This document shows positions 17,293 to 26,164 of a stretch of 64,000 nucleotides of DNA, in pieces. A program made the position numbers and the translations under genes. The notes below the pieces were generated by a model. That model made no database searches. It saw only the letters and a program-made list of their open reading frames with translations, and was not told the origin of the DNA. Positions within the stretch are counted from its first letter, which is position 1. Each line of letters begins with the position of its first letter. This DNA comes from Paraburkholderia unamae (GTDB lineage: Bacteria > Pseudomonadota > Gammaproteobacteria > Burkholderiales > Burkholderiaceae): contig NZ_QLSU01000023.1 of NCBI RefSeq assembly GCF_003268775.1, positions 62,001 to 126,000 of the forward strand, read 5' to 3'.

Positions 17293-17336
17293 CTTGCCGT
17301 CCGTCTGTGCCAGATCGGCCCGGACGGACGGGCAAG
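17293..17336. terminator. Hairpin between convergent genes (possible terminator)
   Basis: CTTGCCGTCCGTC (17293-17305) pairs with GACGGACGGGCAAG (17323-17336) except for one bulged G. It is located 22 bases after the beta-propeller stop and 54 bases before the end of the convergent flavin-dependent oxidoreductase gene. There is no T-tract on the plus-strand side, so intrinsic termination is plausible but not certain. Confidence 0.5.
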
Positions 17337-17362
17337 CTTCACCGCCTCCCCCGTCGCTTATG

Positions 17363-17402
17363 GACTTAGGCACTTACGCACTTAGGCACTTACGCACTTA
17401 CG
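17363..17402. repeat. Five tandem 8-bp units overlapping a stop codon
   Basis: The units read GACTTAGG, CACTTACG, CACTTAGG, CACTTACG, CACTTACG (consensus CACTTASG). The last units include the stop codon (TAA on the minus strand at 17390-17392) and the final codons of the SfnB-like gene. On the minus strand each unit carries TAAGTG, so stops appear regularly in one frame. Confidence 0.85.
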
Positions 17403-18625
17403 CGCGCGCCGCGCCCCTGGCTCGCATGCGCCTGACTGAAGCGTTCTTCGGGGGCCTTGCCGTTCAGGTAGTAGTCGCCGATCGCCGCCTCGCGCTGCGC
17501 CGCCGGATTGTGCGAAGCCAGCGTACGCGCATTGCGCCAATGCCGGTCGAAGCGCAGCGTTTCGCTCGTGGCCGACGCCCCACCCGTTTCGAATAGCAGC
17601 GTCGCCGCTTCGAGCGTCTGCTCGATCACGATTTGCTGCGCCTGAAAGGTCTCGACGTCGGCGGCAATGTAGTCGTCCGTCGTCGCGGTGTTTTCCGCCC
17701 GCTTGCGTTGCAGTTCGTCCAGCCTGCGCGCAAGCCGCTCGACGATGCCTTGCGTCGAGTAAGCGAGACTCGCGATCCGGCCCACGGTTCGCTGCACCAG
17801 CGGATTCTCGCGCGGACTCGATTGGCCCGGCACACCGAACGTGCGCGTGCGGCCCTGCACGAACGTGATGCTGTCGCGCAGCACCGCCTGCCCGATGCCC
17901 GCCAGCGTGGCCAGATGCACCGTTTGCAGAAACGCCGTGATCAGCGAATTGCGCCGGGGCTGCGAAGCGTCATAGCGTGTGACGATCCAGCTTTCGTCGA
18001 CGGCAACGGCGTCGAATCGCGTGGTCCCGCTCGCGGTGAGGCGCTGCCCGAAGCCGTCCCAATCGTCCAGGCGCGCGACACCCGGCACTTGCGCGGGGAT
18101 CACGACGTTGAGGTCCGACTGGTCGTCGTGCGCGGCGACACTGATCCAGTCCGCGTAGAGCGTTCCCGTCGAATAGTATTTCTCGCCATTCAGTTGCAGC
18201 TTGCCCGACACCGGGTCGGGCAGCAGCGTCACGGAGTTATGCGTGACGCCGCTGCGCTCGGAAGTGGCCGCGCCGATCACCTCGCCACGCGCGATGCGCT
18301 CGAACCAACGCTTGCGAGCCGTCTCGTCGTTCGACTCCAGACGTTGTTCGATGAAGCTGAAATGCGCACGCAGGATCTGCGGCAGATTCGAATCCGCCGC
18401 GGCAAGCCGGCTCAGCAGCGGAAAAAACTGCGCGAACGACAGGCCCGACCCGCCATACGCCTGCGGCACGCGTAACGCGGTGAACCCCGACGCCTTCAGC
18501 GACTGCACGGCGTCGTGCGCCAGTTCGCGGCTGCGCTCCCGCGCCACGGTGCCTGCTTCGATCCGCGCAAACACGGGATCGAAGCGCTGCGCCAACGGCT
18601 GCCCTGCTGATCGGTCGATACTCAT
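17390..18625 (-). CDS. SfnB/DszC-like flavin-dependent oxidoreductase (acyl-CoA dehydrogenase fold)
   Basis: A 411-residue member of the acyl-CoA dehydrogenase superfamily, closest in style to the SfnB/DszC monooxygenase group that works with reduced FMN in organosulfur use. Typical features are LKASGFTALRVPQAYGGSGL, the FMN-binding-region pattern GVTHNSVTLLPD with LNGEKYYSTGTLYADWI, RLDDWDGFGQRLTASGTT, and the terminal DRHWRNARTLASHNPAAQRE. True acyl-CoA dehydrogenases have a catalytic Glu context that is not evident here. The start at 18625 (MSIDRSAG) is preferred over 18664. It is divergent from a second sulfur-type operon containing a paralogue, with 348 bases between. Confidence 0.85.
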   Translation of the reverse strand: MSIDRSAGQPLAQRFDPVFARIEAGTVARERSRELAHDAVQSLKASGFTALRVPQAYGGSGLSFAQFFPLLSRLAAADSNLPQILRAHFSFIEQRLESNDETARKRWFERIARGEVIGAATSERSGVTHNSVTLLPDPVSGKLQLNGEKYYSTGTLYADWISVAAHDDQSDLNVVIPAQVPGVARLDDWDGFGQRLTASGTTRFDAVAVDESWIVTRYDASQPRRNSLITAFLQTVHLATLAGIGQAVLRDSITFVQGRTRTFGVPGQSSPRENPLVQRTVGRIASLAYSTQGIVERLARRLDELQRKRAENTATTDDYIAADVETFQAQQIVIEQTLEAATLLFETGGASATSETLRFDRHWRNARTLASHNPAAQREAAIGDYYLNGKAPEERFSQAHASQGRGARVSA

Positions 18626-18973
18626 GATCGTGAATTGACGAATGAAACCGTCCAGCGTACCCACGCCGCGATGCTTCGCGCAACGAACGATAGCTGCTAA
18701 GCATATACGGCGCCGCTTTCACAACAGGCGCCCGCAAAATTCCCAGATGCATTTTCGACGCCGCAGCGTCGCCCGCATGCGCTATCTCGCCGGATTCGCG
18801 TTCGTGCAATCCATCGCCGCAGTCATCGTTGCGTATCGGATGCTCAGTTGCGCAACCGTGGACCTTTTGCCGCATTTTGCCTGTTTAGATATCGCGATCC
18901 GTCATTTGGACGCGCGCGGCAGGCTCTTTACACTCGCCTTCCTTCTCGCCACGCTTGCACCGCTTTGCCCGAC
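18626..18973. promoter_or_regulatory. Divergent promoter region of the organosulfur locus
   Basis: This 348-base region separates the two divergent transcription units. It contains a 6-bp stem with a 4-base loop (CGACGC-CGCA-GCGTCG, 18756-18771) and a perfect 10-bp palindrome, GTTGCGCAAC, at 18847-18856. I looked for a sigma-54 element (TGGCAC-N5-TTGCW), expected if SfnR-type control applied, and found none convincing. No gene is apparent. Confidence 0.4.
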
Positions 18974-19861
18974 ATGACAACGCATATTGCCGATCACGCA
19001 GCAAACGCCGGATTCCAGATAGCGCCTGTCGATGCGCCGCTGGGCGCCCAGGTACTGGGATTCGATGGCAGCCTCGACGCGCGCCCCGAGCAGATCCTTG
19101 CGCTCAAGCGCGCCCTGCTCGATCATCACATCCTGATCTTCAAGCATCAGCGGCTCGACGACACGGCGTTCAAACGGCTGGCGACCTCGTTCGGGTCTGT
19201 CTACGTGCCGCCGGCCGACGCCCCCGTGCTCGCTTCCAGCGACGACGGCACCGTGCCGGAAATCGTGCTCGTCTCGAACGTCGACGACGGCGTGCTCGGC
19301 AACATCGAATTGCCCGCGCACTCGGATCATCACTGGACGCCGTTGCCATCGTCGGGTTCCTTGCTGTACGCGCTCGAAGTGCCTCAGGCTGGCGGCGACA
19401 CCACCTGGTACAACCTCGCGGCCGCCTATGATTCGTTATCCGAATCATTGCGCGAGCGCCTCGACCGCCTGCGCCTCATCACCTACAACCCGTTCCTGCG
19501 CCGCAAGCATCCGCTGCCCGAGGGGTTTCCGCTCTATCGGCGTCCCGGCATCGAACCGTTGCGGCCATTTATCGACCACCCGCTCGTGCGCACGCATCCC
19601 GACAGCGGACGCAAGCTGCTGTACCTCGGCGCGCGCACCGAAGTCGAACTGGTCGGCTACGATCCGGACGCGGGCGCGGACCTGATCGCGCAACTGCGCG
19701 AGCACATCCTGTCGCCGCGCTTTGCCTACCGGCATCGCTGGAGTGCCGGCGATATCGTGTTCTGGGACAACCAGATCACACTGCATGGCCGCGACGACTT
19801 CGACTCGGGCGAGCGGCGCGTGCTCAAGCGCATCAGCCTGGCCGGGAGCCGTCCGTTTTGA
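18974..19861 (+). CDS. TauD/TfdA-family alpha-ketoglutarate-dependent dioxygenase
   Basis: A 295-residue non-heme Fe(II) dioxygenase. The iron ligands are visible: His116 and Asp118 in PAHSDHHWTP and the distal His271 in QITLHGRDDF. The 2-oxoglutarate-binding Arg is probably in the segment RVLKRISLAG near the C-terminus. Family members hydroxylate taurine, alkyl sulfates or sulfonates next to sulfur and so release sulfite or sulfate. The ATG at 18974 starts the conserved N-terminus; the frame is open upstream. The stop overlaps the TTG start of the next gene by four bases, and the neighbours are flavin monooxygenases of the sulfur type, so a desulfonation or similar role is likely. Confidence 0.88.
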   Translation: MTTHIADHAANAGFQIAPVDAPLGAQVLGFDGSLDARPEQILALKRALLDHHILIFKHQRLDDTAFKRLATSFGSVYVPPADAPVLASSDDGTVPEIVLVSNVDDGVLGNIELPAHSDHHWTPLPSSGSLLYALEVPQAGGDTTWYNLAAAYDSLSESLRERLDRLRLITYNPFLRRKHPLPEGFPLYRRPGIEPLRPFIDHPLVRTHPDSGRKLLYLGARTEVELVGYDPDAGADLIAQLREHILSPRFAYRHRWSAGDIVFWDNQITLHGRDDFDSGERRVLKRISLAGSRPF

Positions 19862-21273
19862 ACGCGCCTGAACATCGTACGGCGCGCAAGCTGATACTGA
19901 ACGCGTTCGAGATGAACGCCGTGGGTCATCTTTCGCATGGTCTGTGGGCGCACCCCGACGACCAGGCGCTGCGCTATACGGATATCGACTACTGGCTGGA
20001 CCTCGCGCGCACGCTCGAAGACGGTCTGTTCGACGGTCTCTTTCTCGCCGACGCGCTCGGCGTGTACGACGTCTACGGCGGCGGCCCGCGCACGGCCCTC
20101 ACGCACGCTGTCCAGACGCCCGTGAACGACCCGATACCGATCGTGGCGGCCATGGCCGCCGCCACCCGGCATCTGGCCTTCGGCGTGACCGCGCAAACGG
20201 GTCTTGAGCCGCCGTATCTGTTCGCGCGCCGGTTCTCCACGCTCGATCATCTGAGTAAAGGACGGATCGGCTGGAATATCGTGACCGGCTTTCTCGACAG
20301 CGCGGCCCGTGCGAGCGGCGCGCAAAGCGCGGGCCAGCACGATGCGCGCTACGACCATGCCGACGATTACGTGAGCGGCCTGTACCGCCTGTGGGAAGAC
20401 AGCTGGGCCGACGACGCCGTGCTGCGCGACCGCGCCACGGGGCGCTTCGCCGACGCCTCGCGCATTCGTGCGATCCGTCATGAGGGCCCGCACTATCCGT
20501 TCGAAGCCATTCATCTGAGCGAGCCGTCGCCGCAGCGCACGCCCGTGCTGTATCAGGCAGGCGCTTCGCCGCGCGGGCTCGCTTTCGCGACGCGTCACGC
20601 GGAGTGCCTCTTTCTGCCGAATAACGGCGTCGAAGCCACGGCGTCGAAGGTGCGGCGCATCGAAACGCTGCTGGCCGAACACGGACGTTCACGCCGCGAC
20701 GTGCGGCTGCTCTCCAGCGTTGTCGTGATCGTCGCGCCGACCCGCAACGAGGCGCAGGCGCGCTACGCCAGCTATCGCCGCTATGCGCAGCCGCTGGCGG
20801 CGCTGGCGCAACTGGCGAGCGCCACGGGCATCGACTTCTCGCGCTACGCACCGGACGAACCCATCGTCGCGCAGGCGGGCAACGCCATCCAGTCCGCCGT
20901 CGCCGGGCTGTCTCGCGCGGGCGAGCCCGTCACCGTCACCGGGCTGCTCGAACGGATGCCGCTCGGCGGCAAGTTCGATCCCGTCGTCGGCAGCGCGGCC
21001 GAAGTCGCGGACGCCTTGATTGCCTACGCGGACGCAACCGGCATCGACGGCTTCAACCTCGTTCGCACCGTGACGCCGCAGTGCTTTCGCGATATCGCTT
21101 CGCTGCTGGTGCCCGAATTGCAAACGCGCGGGCGCTTCAAGACCGCCTACGAGCCGGGTACGTACCGCGAGAAGCTGTTCGGCCGCGGCCGGAACCGTCT
21201 GCCGCACCACCATCCTGGCCGCACGGCCCCTCAGCACGCCGCTTTCCCGACTTCCACCCCAGACATTCCGTGA
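19858..21273 (+). CDS. NtaA/SnaA/DszA-family FMN-dependent monooxygenase
   Basis: A 471-residue luciferase-like monooxygenase. The family opening LILNAFEMNAVGHLSHGLW is present, followed by YWLDLARTLEDGLFDGLFLAD, RFSTLDHLSKGRIGWNIVTG, DHADDYV and the late block SEPSPQRTPVLYQAGASPRG. These enzymes oxidise sulfones, nitrilotriacetate, alkanesulfonates or related compounds using FMNH2 supplied by a separate reductase; no reductase gene is in the window. The start appears to be TTG at 19858, giving a TTGA overlap with the TauD-like stop; the first ATG (19912) would cut into conserved sequence. The 3' end overlaps the next gene by four bases (GTGA). Confidence 0.88.
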   Translation: MNAPEHRTARKLILNAFEMNAVGHLSHGLWAHPDDQALRYTDIDYWLDLARTLEDGLFDGLFLADALGVYDVYGGGPRTALTHAVQTPVNDPIPIVAAMAAATRHLAFGVTAQTGLEPPYLFARRFSTLDHLSKGRIGWNIVTGFLDSAARASGAQSAGQHDARYDHADDYVSGLYRLWEDSWADDAVLRDRATGRFADASRIRAIRHEGPHYPFEAIHLSEPSPQRTPVLYQAGASPRGLAFATRHAECLFLPNNGVEATASKVRRIETLLAEHGRSRRDVRLLSSVVVIVAPTRNEAQARYASYRRYAQPLAALAQLASATGIDFSRYAPDEPIVAQAGNAIQSAVAGLSRAGEPVTVTGLLERMPLGGKFDPVVGSAAEVADALIAYADATGIDGFNLVRTVTPQCFRDIASLLVPELQTRGRFKTAYEPGTYREKLFGRGRNRLPHHHPGRTAPQHAAFPTSTPDIP

Positions 21274-22532
21274 CCACCACCACGCTTCCCGCCGAAGATT
21301 CGTTCTCCCAGGCTTGCGCCGATTCCGGCCGGGCGCCGGGCGTCGCGCCTCTCACCATCAAAAGCGATGTCGAGGCGCTGGAAGCCGCGCGCCGTTTCGC
21401 GGCGTCGATTGCGGGCGAAGCCGTGACGCGCGACCGCGAGCGCCGGCTACCGCACGCGGAGATCGAGTCGTTCACCGCCACCGGCTTGTGGGGCATCACC
21501 GTGCCGCCATCGCATGGCGGGGCCGGCGTCTCGCATGTCACGCTCGCGGAGGTCGTCGCGATCGTGTCGGAGGCCGATCCGTCGATCGGCCAGATCCCGC
21601 AGAACCATTATTGCCTGGTCGATGCCGTGCGCCTGATCGGCGACGCGCGTCAGCAGGCGTTCTTTTTCGCGGAAGTGCTTGCGGGCAAGCGTATCGGCAA
21701 TGCCGTGTCGGAGACGGGCACGCCCACGTCGAAAGCCATGCATACGCGCATCGCACGCGACGCCGACGGTAGCTGGCGGCTGAACGGCCGCAAGGCCTAC
21801 TCGACGGGCGCGCTGTTCGCGCACTGGGTGCCCGTTGCGGCAACCGACGACGCGGGCCGCCAGTGGCTCGCCTACGTGCCGCGCGACAGCGCGGGGCTGC
21901 ACGTGATCGACGACTGGGACGGTTTCGGGCAACGCACCACGGCGAGCGGCACCGTGCTCGCCGACAACGTCCGTGTCGACGCCCTCCATGTGCTGCCGCG
22001 CGACCGCCTGTTCTCGCCGCCGACCATCCACGGTCCGTTCGCGCAGTTGCTGCACGCCGCCATCGATCTCGGCATCGCGCGGGCGGCGTTGCGCGACCTG
22101 CACGCGTGGCTCACGCAGAAGGCGCGCCCGTGGGCGGACAGCGGCGTGACGCGCGCAAGCGACGATCCGCTCACGCTCAGCAAGGTGGGCGCGCTCGTGG
22201 TCCGGCTGCACGCGGCGGAAGCCTTGCTCACGCGCGGCGCGCTGCTGCTCGACGCCGCACGCGAGCGCCCCGAAACGGGTGCGCAAGGCGTGACGGCCGC
22301 TTCCATCGCGGTGGCGGAAGCCAAGATCCTGACGACGGAACTCGCGCTCGACGCCGCAACGTCGCTGATCGAATTCGGCGGCAGCCAGTCGGCGCTGCGC
22401 AGCCACGCACTCGACCGCCACTGGCGCAACGCGCGCATTCACACCGTGCACGACCCGGTGCGCTGGAAGTATCACGCGGTCGGTTCGCACTGGCTCAACG
22501 GCGCGGAACCCGCGCGCCACGCCTCGCTGTAA
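21270..22532 (+). CDS. SfnB-family sulfur-acquisition oxidoreductase (acyl-CoA dehydrogenase fold)
   Basis: A 420-residue paralogue of the enzyme at 17390-18625. It has LWGITVPPSHGGAGVSHVTLAE, PSIGQIPQNHYCLVDAVRLI, WRLNGRKAYSTGALFAHWVP, VIDDWDGFGQRTTASGTV and DRHWRNARIHTVHDPVRWKY. The SfnB group helps convert dimethylsulfone or related organosulfur compounds. A GTG at 21270 overlaps the preceding TGA (GTGA), so it is chosen as the start even though the frame is open further upstream inside the previous gene. It is the third gene of a tightly coupled operon, and the importer genes begin 72 bases after its stop. Confidence 0.87.
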   Translation: MTTTTLPAEDSFSQACADSGRAPGVAPLTIKSDVEALEAARRFAASIAGEAVTRDRERRLPHAEIESFTATGLWGITVPPSHGGAGVSHVTLAEVVAIVSEADPSIGQIPQNHYCLVDAVRLIGDARQQAFFFAEVLAGKRIGNAVSETGTPTSKAMHTRIARDADGSWRLNGRKAYSTGALFAHWVPVAATDDAGRQWLAYVPRDSAGLHVIDDWDGFGQRTTASGTVLADNVRVDALHVLPRDRLFSPPTIHGPFAQLLHAAIDLGIARAALRDLHAWLTQKARPWADSGVTRASDDPLTLSKVGALVVRLHAAEALLTRGALLLDAARERPETGAQGVTAASIAVAEAKILTTELALDAATSLIEFGGSQSALRSHALDRHWRNARIHTVHDPVRWKYHAVGSHWLNGAEPARHASL

Positions 22533-22604
22533 CCCGCCGCGACGGCTTCGATTTTCATCATTCACACGCCAGCTACACGGCAAACACGCGCCATCAAAAC
22601 GACC

Positions 22605-24260
22605 ATGACATCGATGCATCGACGCCGTTTCCTGCTTCAAACGGGCCACGCGGGGCTCGCGGCGGGCGCCGCTTTCAGCGGCCTCCTGCCGTCGTCCGGG
22701 CACGCCGCGCCCTCGCCCGCCCCACAGCGGCGCGAAATCGTTCGCGTGCTCGCGGAGGGCTCGGGCAACTCGCTCGACCCGCATGGCGACGGCGTCGCGA
22801 AGGAGTCGCTCGGCGTCTTCACCAACGTGTACGACCGCCTCGTCGCCTTCGAGCGCAAGCCGCTCGACTCGTCCACGGGGCGTCAGTTGCAGGCGTATCG
22901 CTACGACTACGCCCGCCTGAAAGGCGAACTGGCCGAATCGTTCGAGAGCACCAACGGCGGTCGCTCGCTCGTCTTCCATCTGCGGCGCGACGCGACGTTC
23001 CATGACGGCCGCCCCGTGACCGCCGGCGACGTGAAATGGTCGCTCGATCGGGCCGTGACGCTGCCGGCGTCGAAACGCCAGCTCGCCACGGGATCGCTGA
23101 CCGATCCCGCCCAGTTCGTCGTCGTGGACGCGCAAACGCTGCGCATCGATCTGCCCCGCGCGGACCGCTACGCGCTGCCCAACCTGGCGCTCACCTTCGC
23201 TTCGGTGCTCAACGCAACGGACGTCAAGGCGCACGCCGACGCCGCCGACCCGTGGGGCACGAACTGGCTGCGCAACCATGCCGCCGGCGGCGGCGCGTAC
23301 CGCGTCAGCGCGTGGCAAACGGGCCAGCAGGTGACGTACGAGCGTTTCGACGCGTGGCGCAGCGGCCCGCAGCCGTTCGTGCGGCGCGCGCTCGTGCAGG
23401 CCGTGCCGAGCGCTTCGAACCGGCTGGCGGCGCTGCAACGCGCCGATGCCGACGTCGTGCTCGGGCTCGCGCCGCGCGAATTCGCCTCGCTGCAAGGGCA
23501 GCCTGGCGTCGCCGCGCTCTCCGTGCCCGTCACCAATACGTTTCGCTTCGTCGCGTTCAACACGAAGCAGGCGCCGTTCGATTCGCCCAAAGTGCGTCAG
23601 GCCATCGCGTTCGCGCTGCCTTATCAGGCGTTGTTCGACGGCGTGAACCACGGCAAGGGCACGCCGCTTTTCGGCGCCCAATCGGGCGCGGCCCCGAGCG
23701 CCGACTATCCGCAGCGCTACCCCTATGCGACCGATGTCGAGCGCGCGCGGGCGCTGCTCAAGGAAGCGGGCCACCCCAACGGCTTTCGCACGACGCTCAG
23801 CTACAACGCGACCGACACGGCGATTGCCGAGCCCGCCGCGTTGCTGATCCAGGACGCGCTCAAGGCGATCGGCGTGGAAGTGACGCTCGACAAGGCGTCG
23901 GGCGCGCAGTGGGGCGCGCTAGAAACGGAAAAGCGCCTTGCGTTCTTCATCGATTCGTCGTCGGCGTGGTTCAACGATCCGGACTACTACTACCGGATCT
24001 TCTTCGAGGGCGACTGGCGCTGGAACTTCGGCTCGTTCGACAGCCCCGAACTCGTCAAGCTGACCGACGCCGCCCGCTGGGAAACGGACGCTGGCCGCTA
24101 CGAACGACTGATGCGCGACGCCGCGCAGATCGTCACGCGGGATGTGCCGCTCGTGCCGTTGTGGCAGCCTTCGTTCGACGTCGCGACGCGCGACGACCTG
24201 CGCGGCTTCACCTACTACATCCACGGCCAGGTTGACTTTCGCACGCTCACGCGCGCCTGA
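22605..24260 (+). CDS. Dpp/Opp-type ABC transporter, substrate-binding protein (Tat-exported)
   Basis: A 551-residue SBP_bac_5-family binding protein. The N-terminus MHRRRFLLQTGHAGLAAGAA with a twin-arginine motif indicates Tat export. The mature part has EGSGNSLDPHGDGVAKESLG, LAESFESTNGGRSLVFHLRR, HDGRPVTAGDVKWSLDRAV and a late FNDPDYYYRIFFEGDW, all typical of the nickel/peptide/opine cluster. In this locus it probably binds an organosulfur compound or a sulfur-containing peptide (for example a glutathione-like ligand; inference). Two permeases and two ATPases follow, making a full importer. Confidence 0.9.
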   Translation: MTSMHRRRFLLQTGHAGLAAGAAFSGLLPSSGHAAPSPAPQRREIVRVLAEGSGNSLDPHGDGVAKESLGVFTNVYDRLVAFERKPLDSSTGRQLQAYRYDYARLKGELAESFESTNGGRSLVFHLRRDATFHDGRPVTAGDVKWSLDRAVTLPASKRQLATGSLTDPAQFVVVDAQTLRIDLPRADRYALPNLALTFASVLNATDVKAHADAADPWGTNWLRNHAAGGGAYRVSAWQTGQQVTYERFDAWRSGPQPFVRRALVQAVPSASNRLAALQRADADVVLGLAPREFASLQGQPGVAALSVPVTNTFRFVAFNTKQAPFDSPKVRQAIAFALPYQALFDGVNHGKGTPLFGAQSGAAPSADYPQRYPYATDVERARALLKEAGHPNGFRTTLSYNATDTAIAEPAALLIQDALKAIGVEVTLDKASGAQWGALETEKRLAFFIDSSSAWFNDPDYYYRIFFEGDWRWNFGSFDSPELVKLTDAARWETDAGRYERLMRDAAQIVTRDVPLVPLWQPSFDVATRDDLRGFTYYIHGQVDFRTLTRA

Positions 24261-24269
24261 GTCCGCACG

Positions 24270-25298
24270 ATGAAGCGCAACCCGTTCCTCACGAGGCTGG
24301 CCGCGCGCGTGCTCGTCACGTTGCCCGTGCTGCTCGCCTGCGCGATCTTCACGTTCATGCTCGTGCGGCTGCTGCCGGGCGACCCCGCCGCGCAACTGGC
24401 GAGCGGCATGCAGTCGGACGCGCAAGGGCTCGCCGAGCTGCGTCATCGCCTCGGCACCGATGCGCCGCTCGCGACCCAGCTTTGGCAGTATCTCGACGGC
24501 CTCGTGCACGGTCACTGGGGGCGCTCATTCACGACCGGGCGCGACGCGCTCGACGAACTGCTCGACCGTCTGCCCGCCACGCTCGAACTGACGATCAGCG
24601 GCTTCGTGCTGGCACTCGCGAGCGGCCTCGCGCTGGGCGTCGCCGCGGCCTGCCGCCCCGGCTCCGCCATCGACCGCTTCGCGCGCGCGCTGTCGAGCGC
24701 GGGCAGTTGCCTGCCGACCTTCTTCGTCGCGCTGCTGCTCATCTATGTGTTCTATTTCCGGCTAGGCTGGGCGCCGGAACCGACCGGGCGGCTCGACCCG
24801 ATGCTGAGCGCGCCGCCCGTGCGCACGGGCGTCATCGCATTCGATGCATGGCTCGCGGGCGACCCCGCCGCGACCCTCGACGCACTGCGCCGGCTCATGC
24901 TGCCCGCCGTCAGCATGGCGCTGTTCGGCTTGCCGCCGATCGTGCGGATCACCCGCTCCGCGCTGCTCGCCAGTCTCGCCGCCGACCCGATGCGCACCGC
25001 CCGCAGCCTGGCGTTGCCGCGAGCCAAAGCACTGACCGCTTACGCGCTCGCGCCTGCCGCCGCGCCCATCGTCACGGCGGCGGGCATGATGTTCTCGTAC
25101 ATGCTCGCGGCCAACGTGGTCGTCGAAAAGATTTTCGCGTGGCCCGGCATCGGCGCTTACGCGCTCGACGCGCTGGGCAACGCCGACTATGCGCCGCTAC
25201 AGGGCTTCGTGCTGTTCGTCGCCATTGCCTTCGCACTCCTTAACCTCTGCATCGATCTGCTCGTGCAGTGGATCGACCCGCGCACGCGGATATCCTGA
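24270..25298 (+). CDS. Dpp/Opp-type ABC transporter permease (DppB-like)
   Basis: A 342-residue inner-membrane permease. The N-terminal helix AARVLVTLPVLLACAIFTFM is followed by RLLPGDPAAQLASG, a DppB hallmark. The cytoplasmic loop with the permease signature is in ARSLALPRAKALTAYALAPA, and the C-terminus has EKIFAWPGIGAYALDAL. About six transmembrane helices are expected. The stop overlaps the next permease start by one base (TGATG). Confidence 0.92.
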   Translation: MKRNPFLTRLAARVLVTLPVLLACAIFTFMLVRLLPGDPAAQLASGMQSDAQGLAELRHRLGTDAPLATQLWQYLDGLVHGHWGRSFTTGRDALDELLDRLPATLELTISGFVLALASGLALGVAAACRPGSAIDRFARALSSAGSCLPTFFVALLLIYVFYFRLGWAPEPTGRLDPMLSAPPVRTGVIAFDAWLAGDPAATLDALRRLMLPAVSMALFGLPPIVRITRSALLASLAADPMRTARSLALPRAKALTAYALAPAAAPIVTAAGMMFSYMLAANVVVEKIFAWPGIGAYALDALGNADYAPLQGFVLFVAIAFALLNLCIDLLVQWIDPRTRIS

Positions 25299-26164
25299 TG
25301 CAACTCGTACGTTTTTTCTTCGCGCGCCAGTCCACGCCCTCCGCAAGCGCCGCTGTGCGCCACGCGGCGCGGGGCCGCGCGCTCGCGCTATGGCCACTCG
25401 CCGCGTTGGCGCTCGTCGCGCTCGCCGGTCCCTGGGTCGTGCAGAACCCCACGACACCGGATGTCGCGCATATGCTCGCTGCGCCCTCCCGGGCGCACTG
25501 GTTCGGCACCGACGCGCTCGGCCGCGATCTGTTCGCACGCGTGGTGGTCGCCACCCGTCTCGACCTGGCGATCGCGTTGAGCGCCGTGTTCGCCGCGGCG
25601 CTGGCGGGCAGCGTGCTGGGCGCGGCCTCCGGTTTCGCCGGCGGACGGATCGACCGCCTGGTGCAGCGCGTGGTCGATGTCTGCATGGCGTTTCCGTTGT
25701 TCGTCGTCGCGTTGTCGCTCGTCGCCGTGCTCGGCAACTCCGTGCAAAGCGTCGTCGTTGCCACCGCGCTCATCAACGTGCCGTTCTACACGCGTCTCGC
25801 CCGCGCCGAGATCGCCACCCGGCGCGACGCGAACTATGTGCGCGCCGCGCGGCTGCAAGGCGCGGGCAACACGCGCATTCTGTTCAGCCTGCTGCTGCCG
25901 AACGCGCTGCCCGCGCTGTGCGCGCAGATGACCGTCAACCTGGGTTGGGCGATGACGAACAGCGCGGGGCTGTCCTTTCTCGGCATGGGGGTGCGGCCGC
26001 CCGCAGCCGAATGGGGCGTGCTGGTCGGCGAAGGCGCGCCGTACATGATGACGGGCCAATGGTGGATCGCGACGTTTCCGAGCCTGGCGCTCGCCCTCGC
26101 CGTGTTCGCGCTCAACGGTGCAGGCGAGCGCCTGCGCGACGCCTTCGACCCGCGTACCCGATGA
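25298..26164 (+). CDS. Dpp/Opp-type ABC transporter permease (DppC-like)
   Basis: A 288-residue inner-membrane permease with the DppC features AAPSRAHWFGTDALGRDLFARVV near the N-terminus, a loop RRDANYVRAARLQGAGNTRI and the terminal block LSFLGMGVRPPAAEWGVLVG. The ATG at 25298 overlaps the previous stop (TGATG) and is preferred to an in-frame ATG at 25268. Its stop overlaps the next ATPase start by four bases (ATGA). Confidence 0.92.
   Translation: MQLVRFFFARQSTPSASAAVRHAARGRALALWPLAALALVALAGPWVVQNPTTPDVAHMLAAPSRAHWFGTDALGRDLFARVVVATRLDLAIALSAVFAAALAGSVLGAASGFAGGRIDRLVQRVVDVCMAFPLFVVALSLVAVLGNSVQSVVVATALINVPFYTRLARAEIATRRDANYVRAARLQGAGNTRILFSLLLPNALPALCAQMTVNLGWAMTNSAGLSFLGMGVRPPAAEWGVLVGEGAPYMMTGQWWIATFPSLALALAVFALNGAGERLRDAFDPRTR

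Noticed and set aside
21447..23774. A 775-codon minus-strand open frame
   Set aside because: It is antisense to the SfnB-like and binding-protein genes, with low-complexity high-GC composition and no motif.
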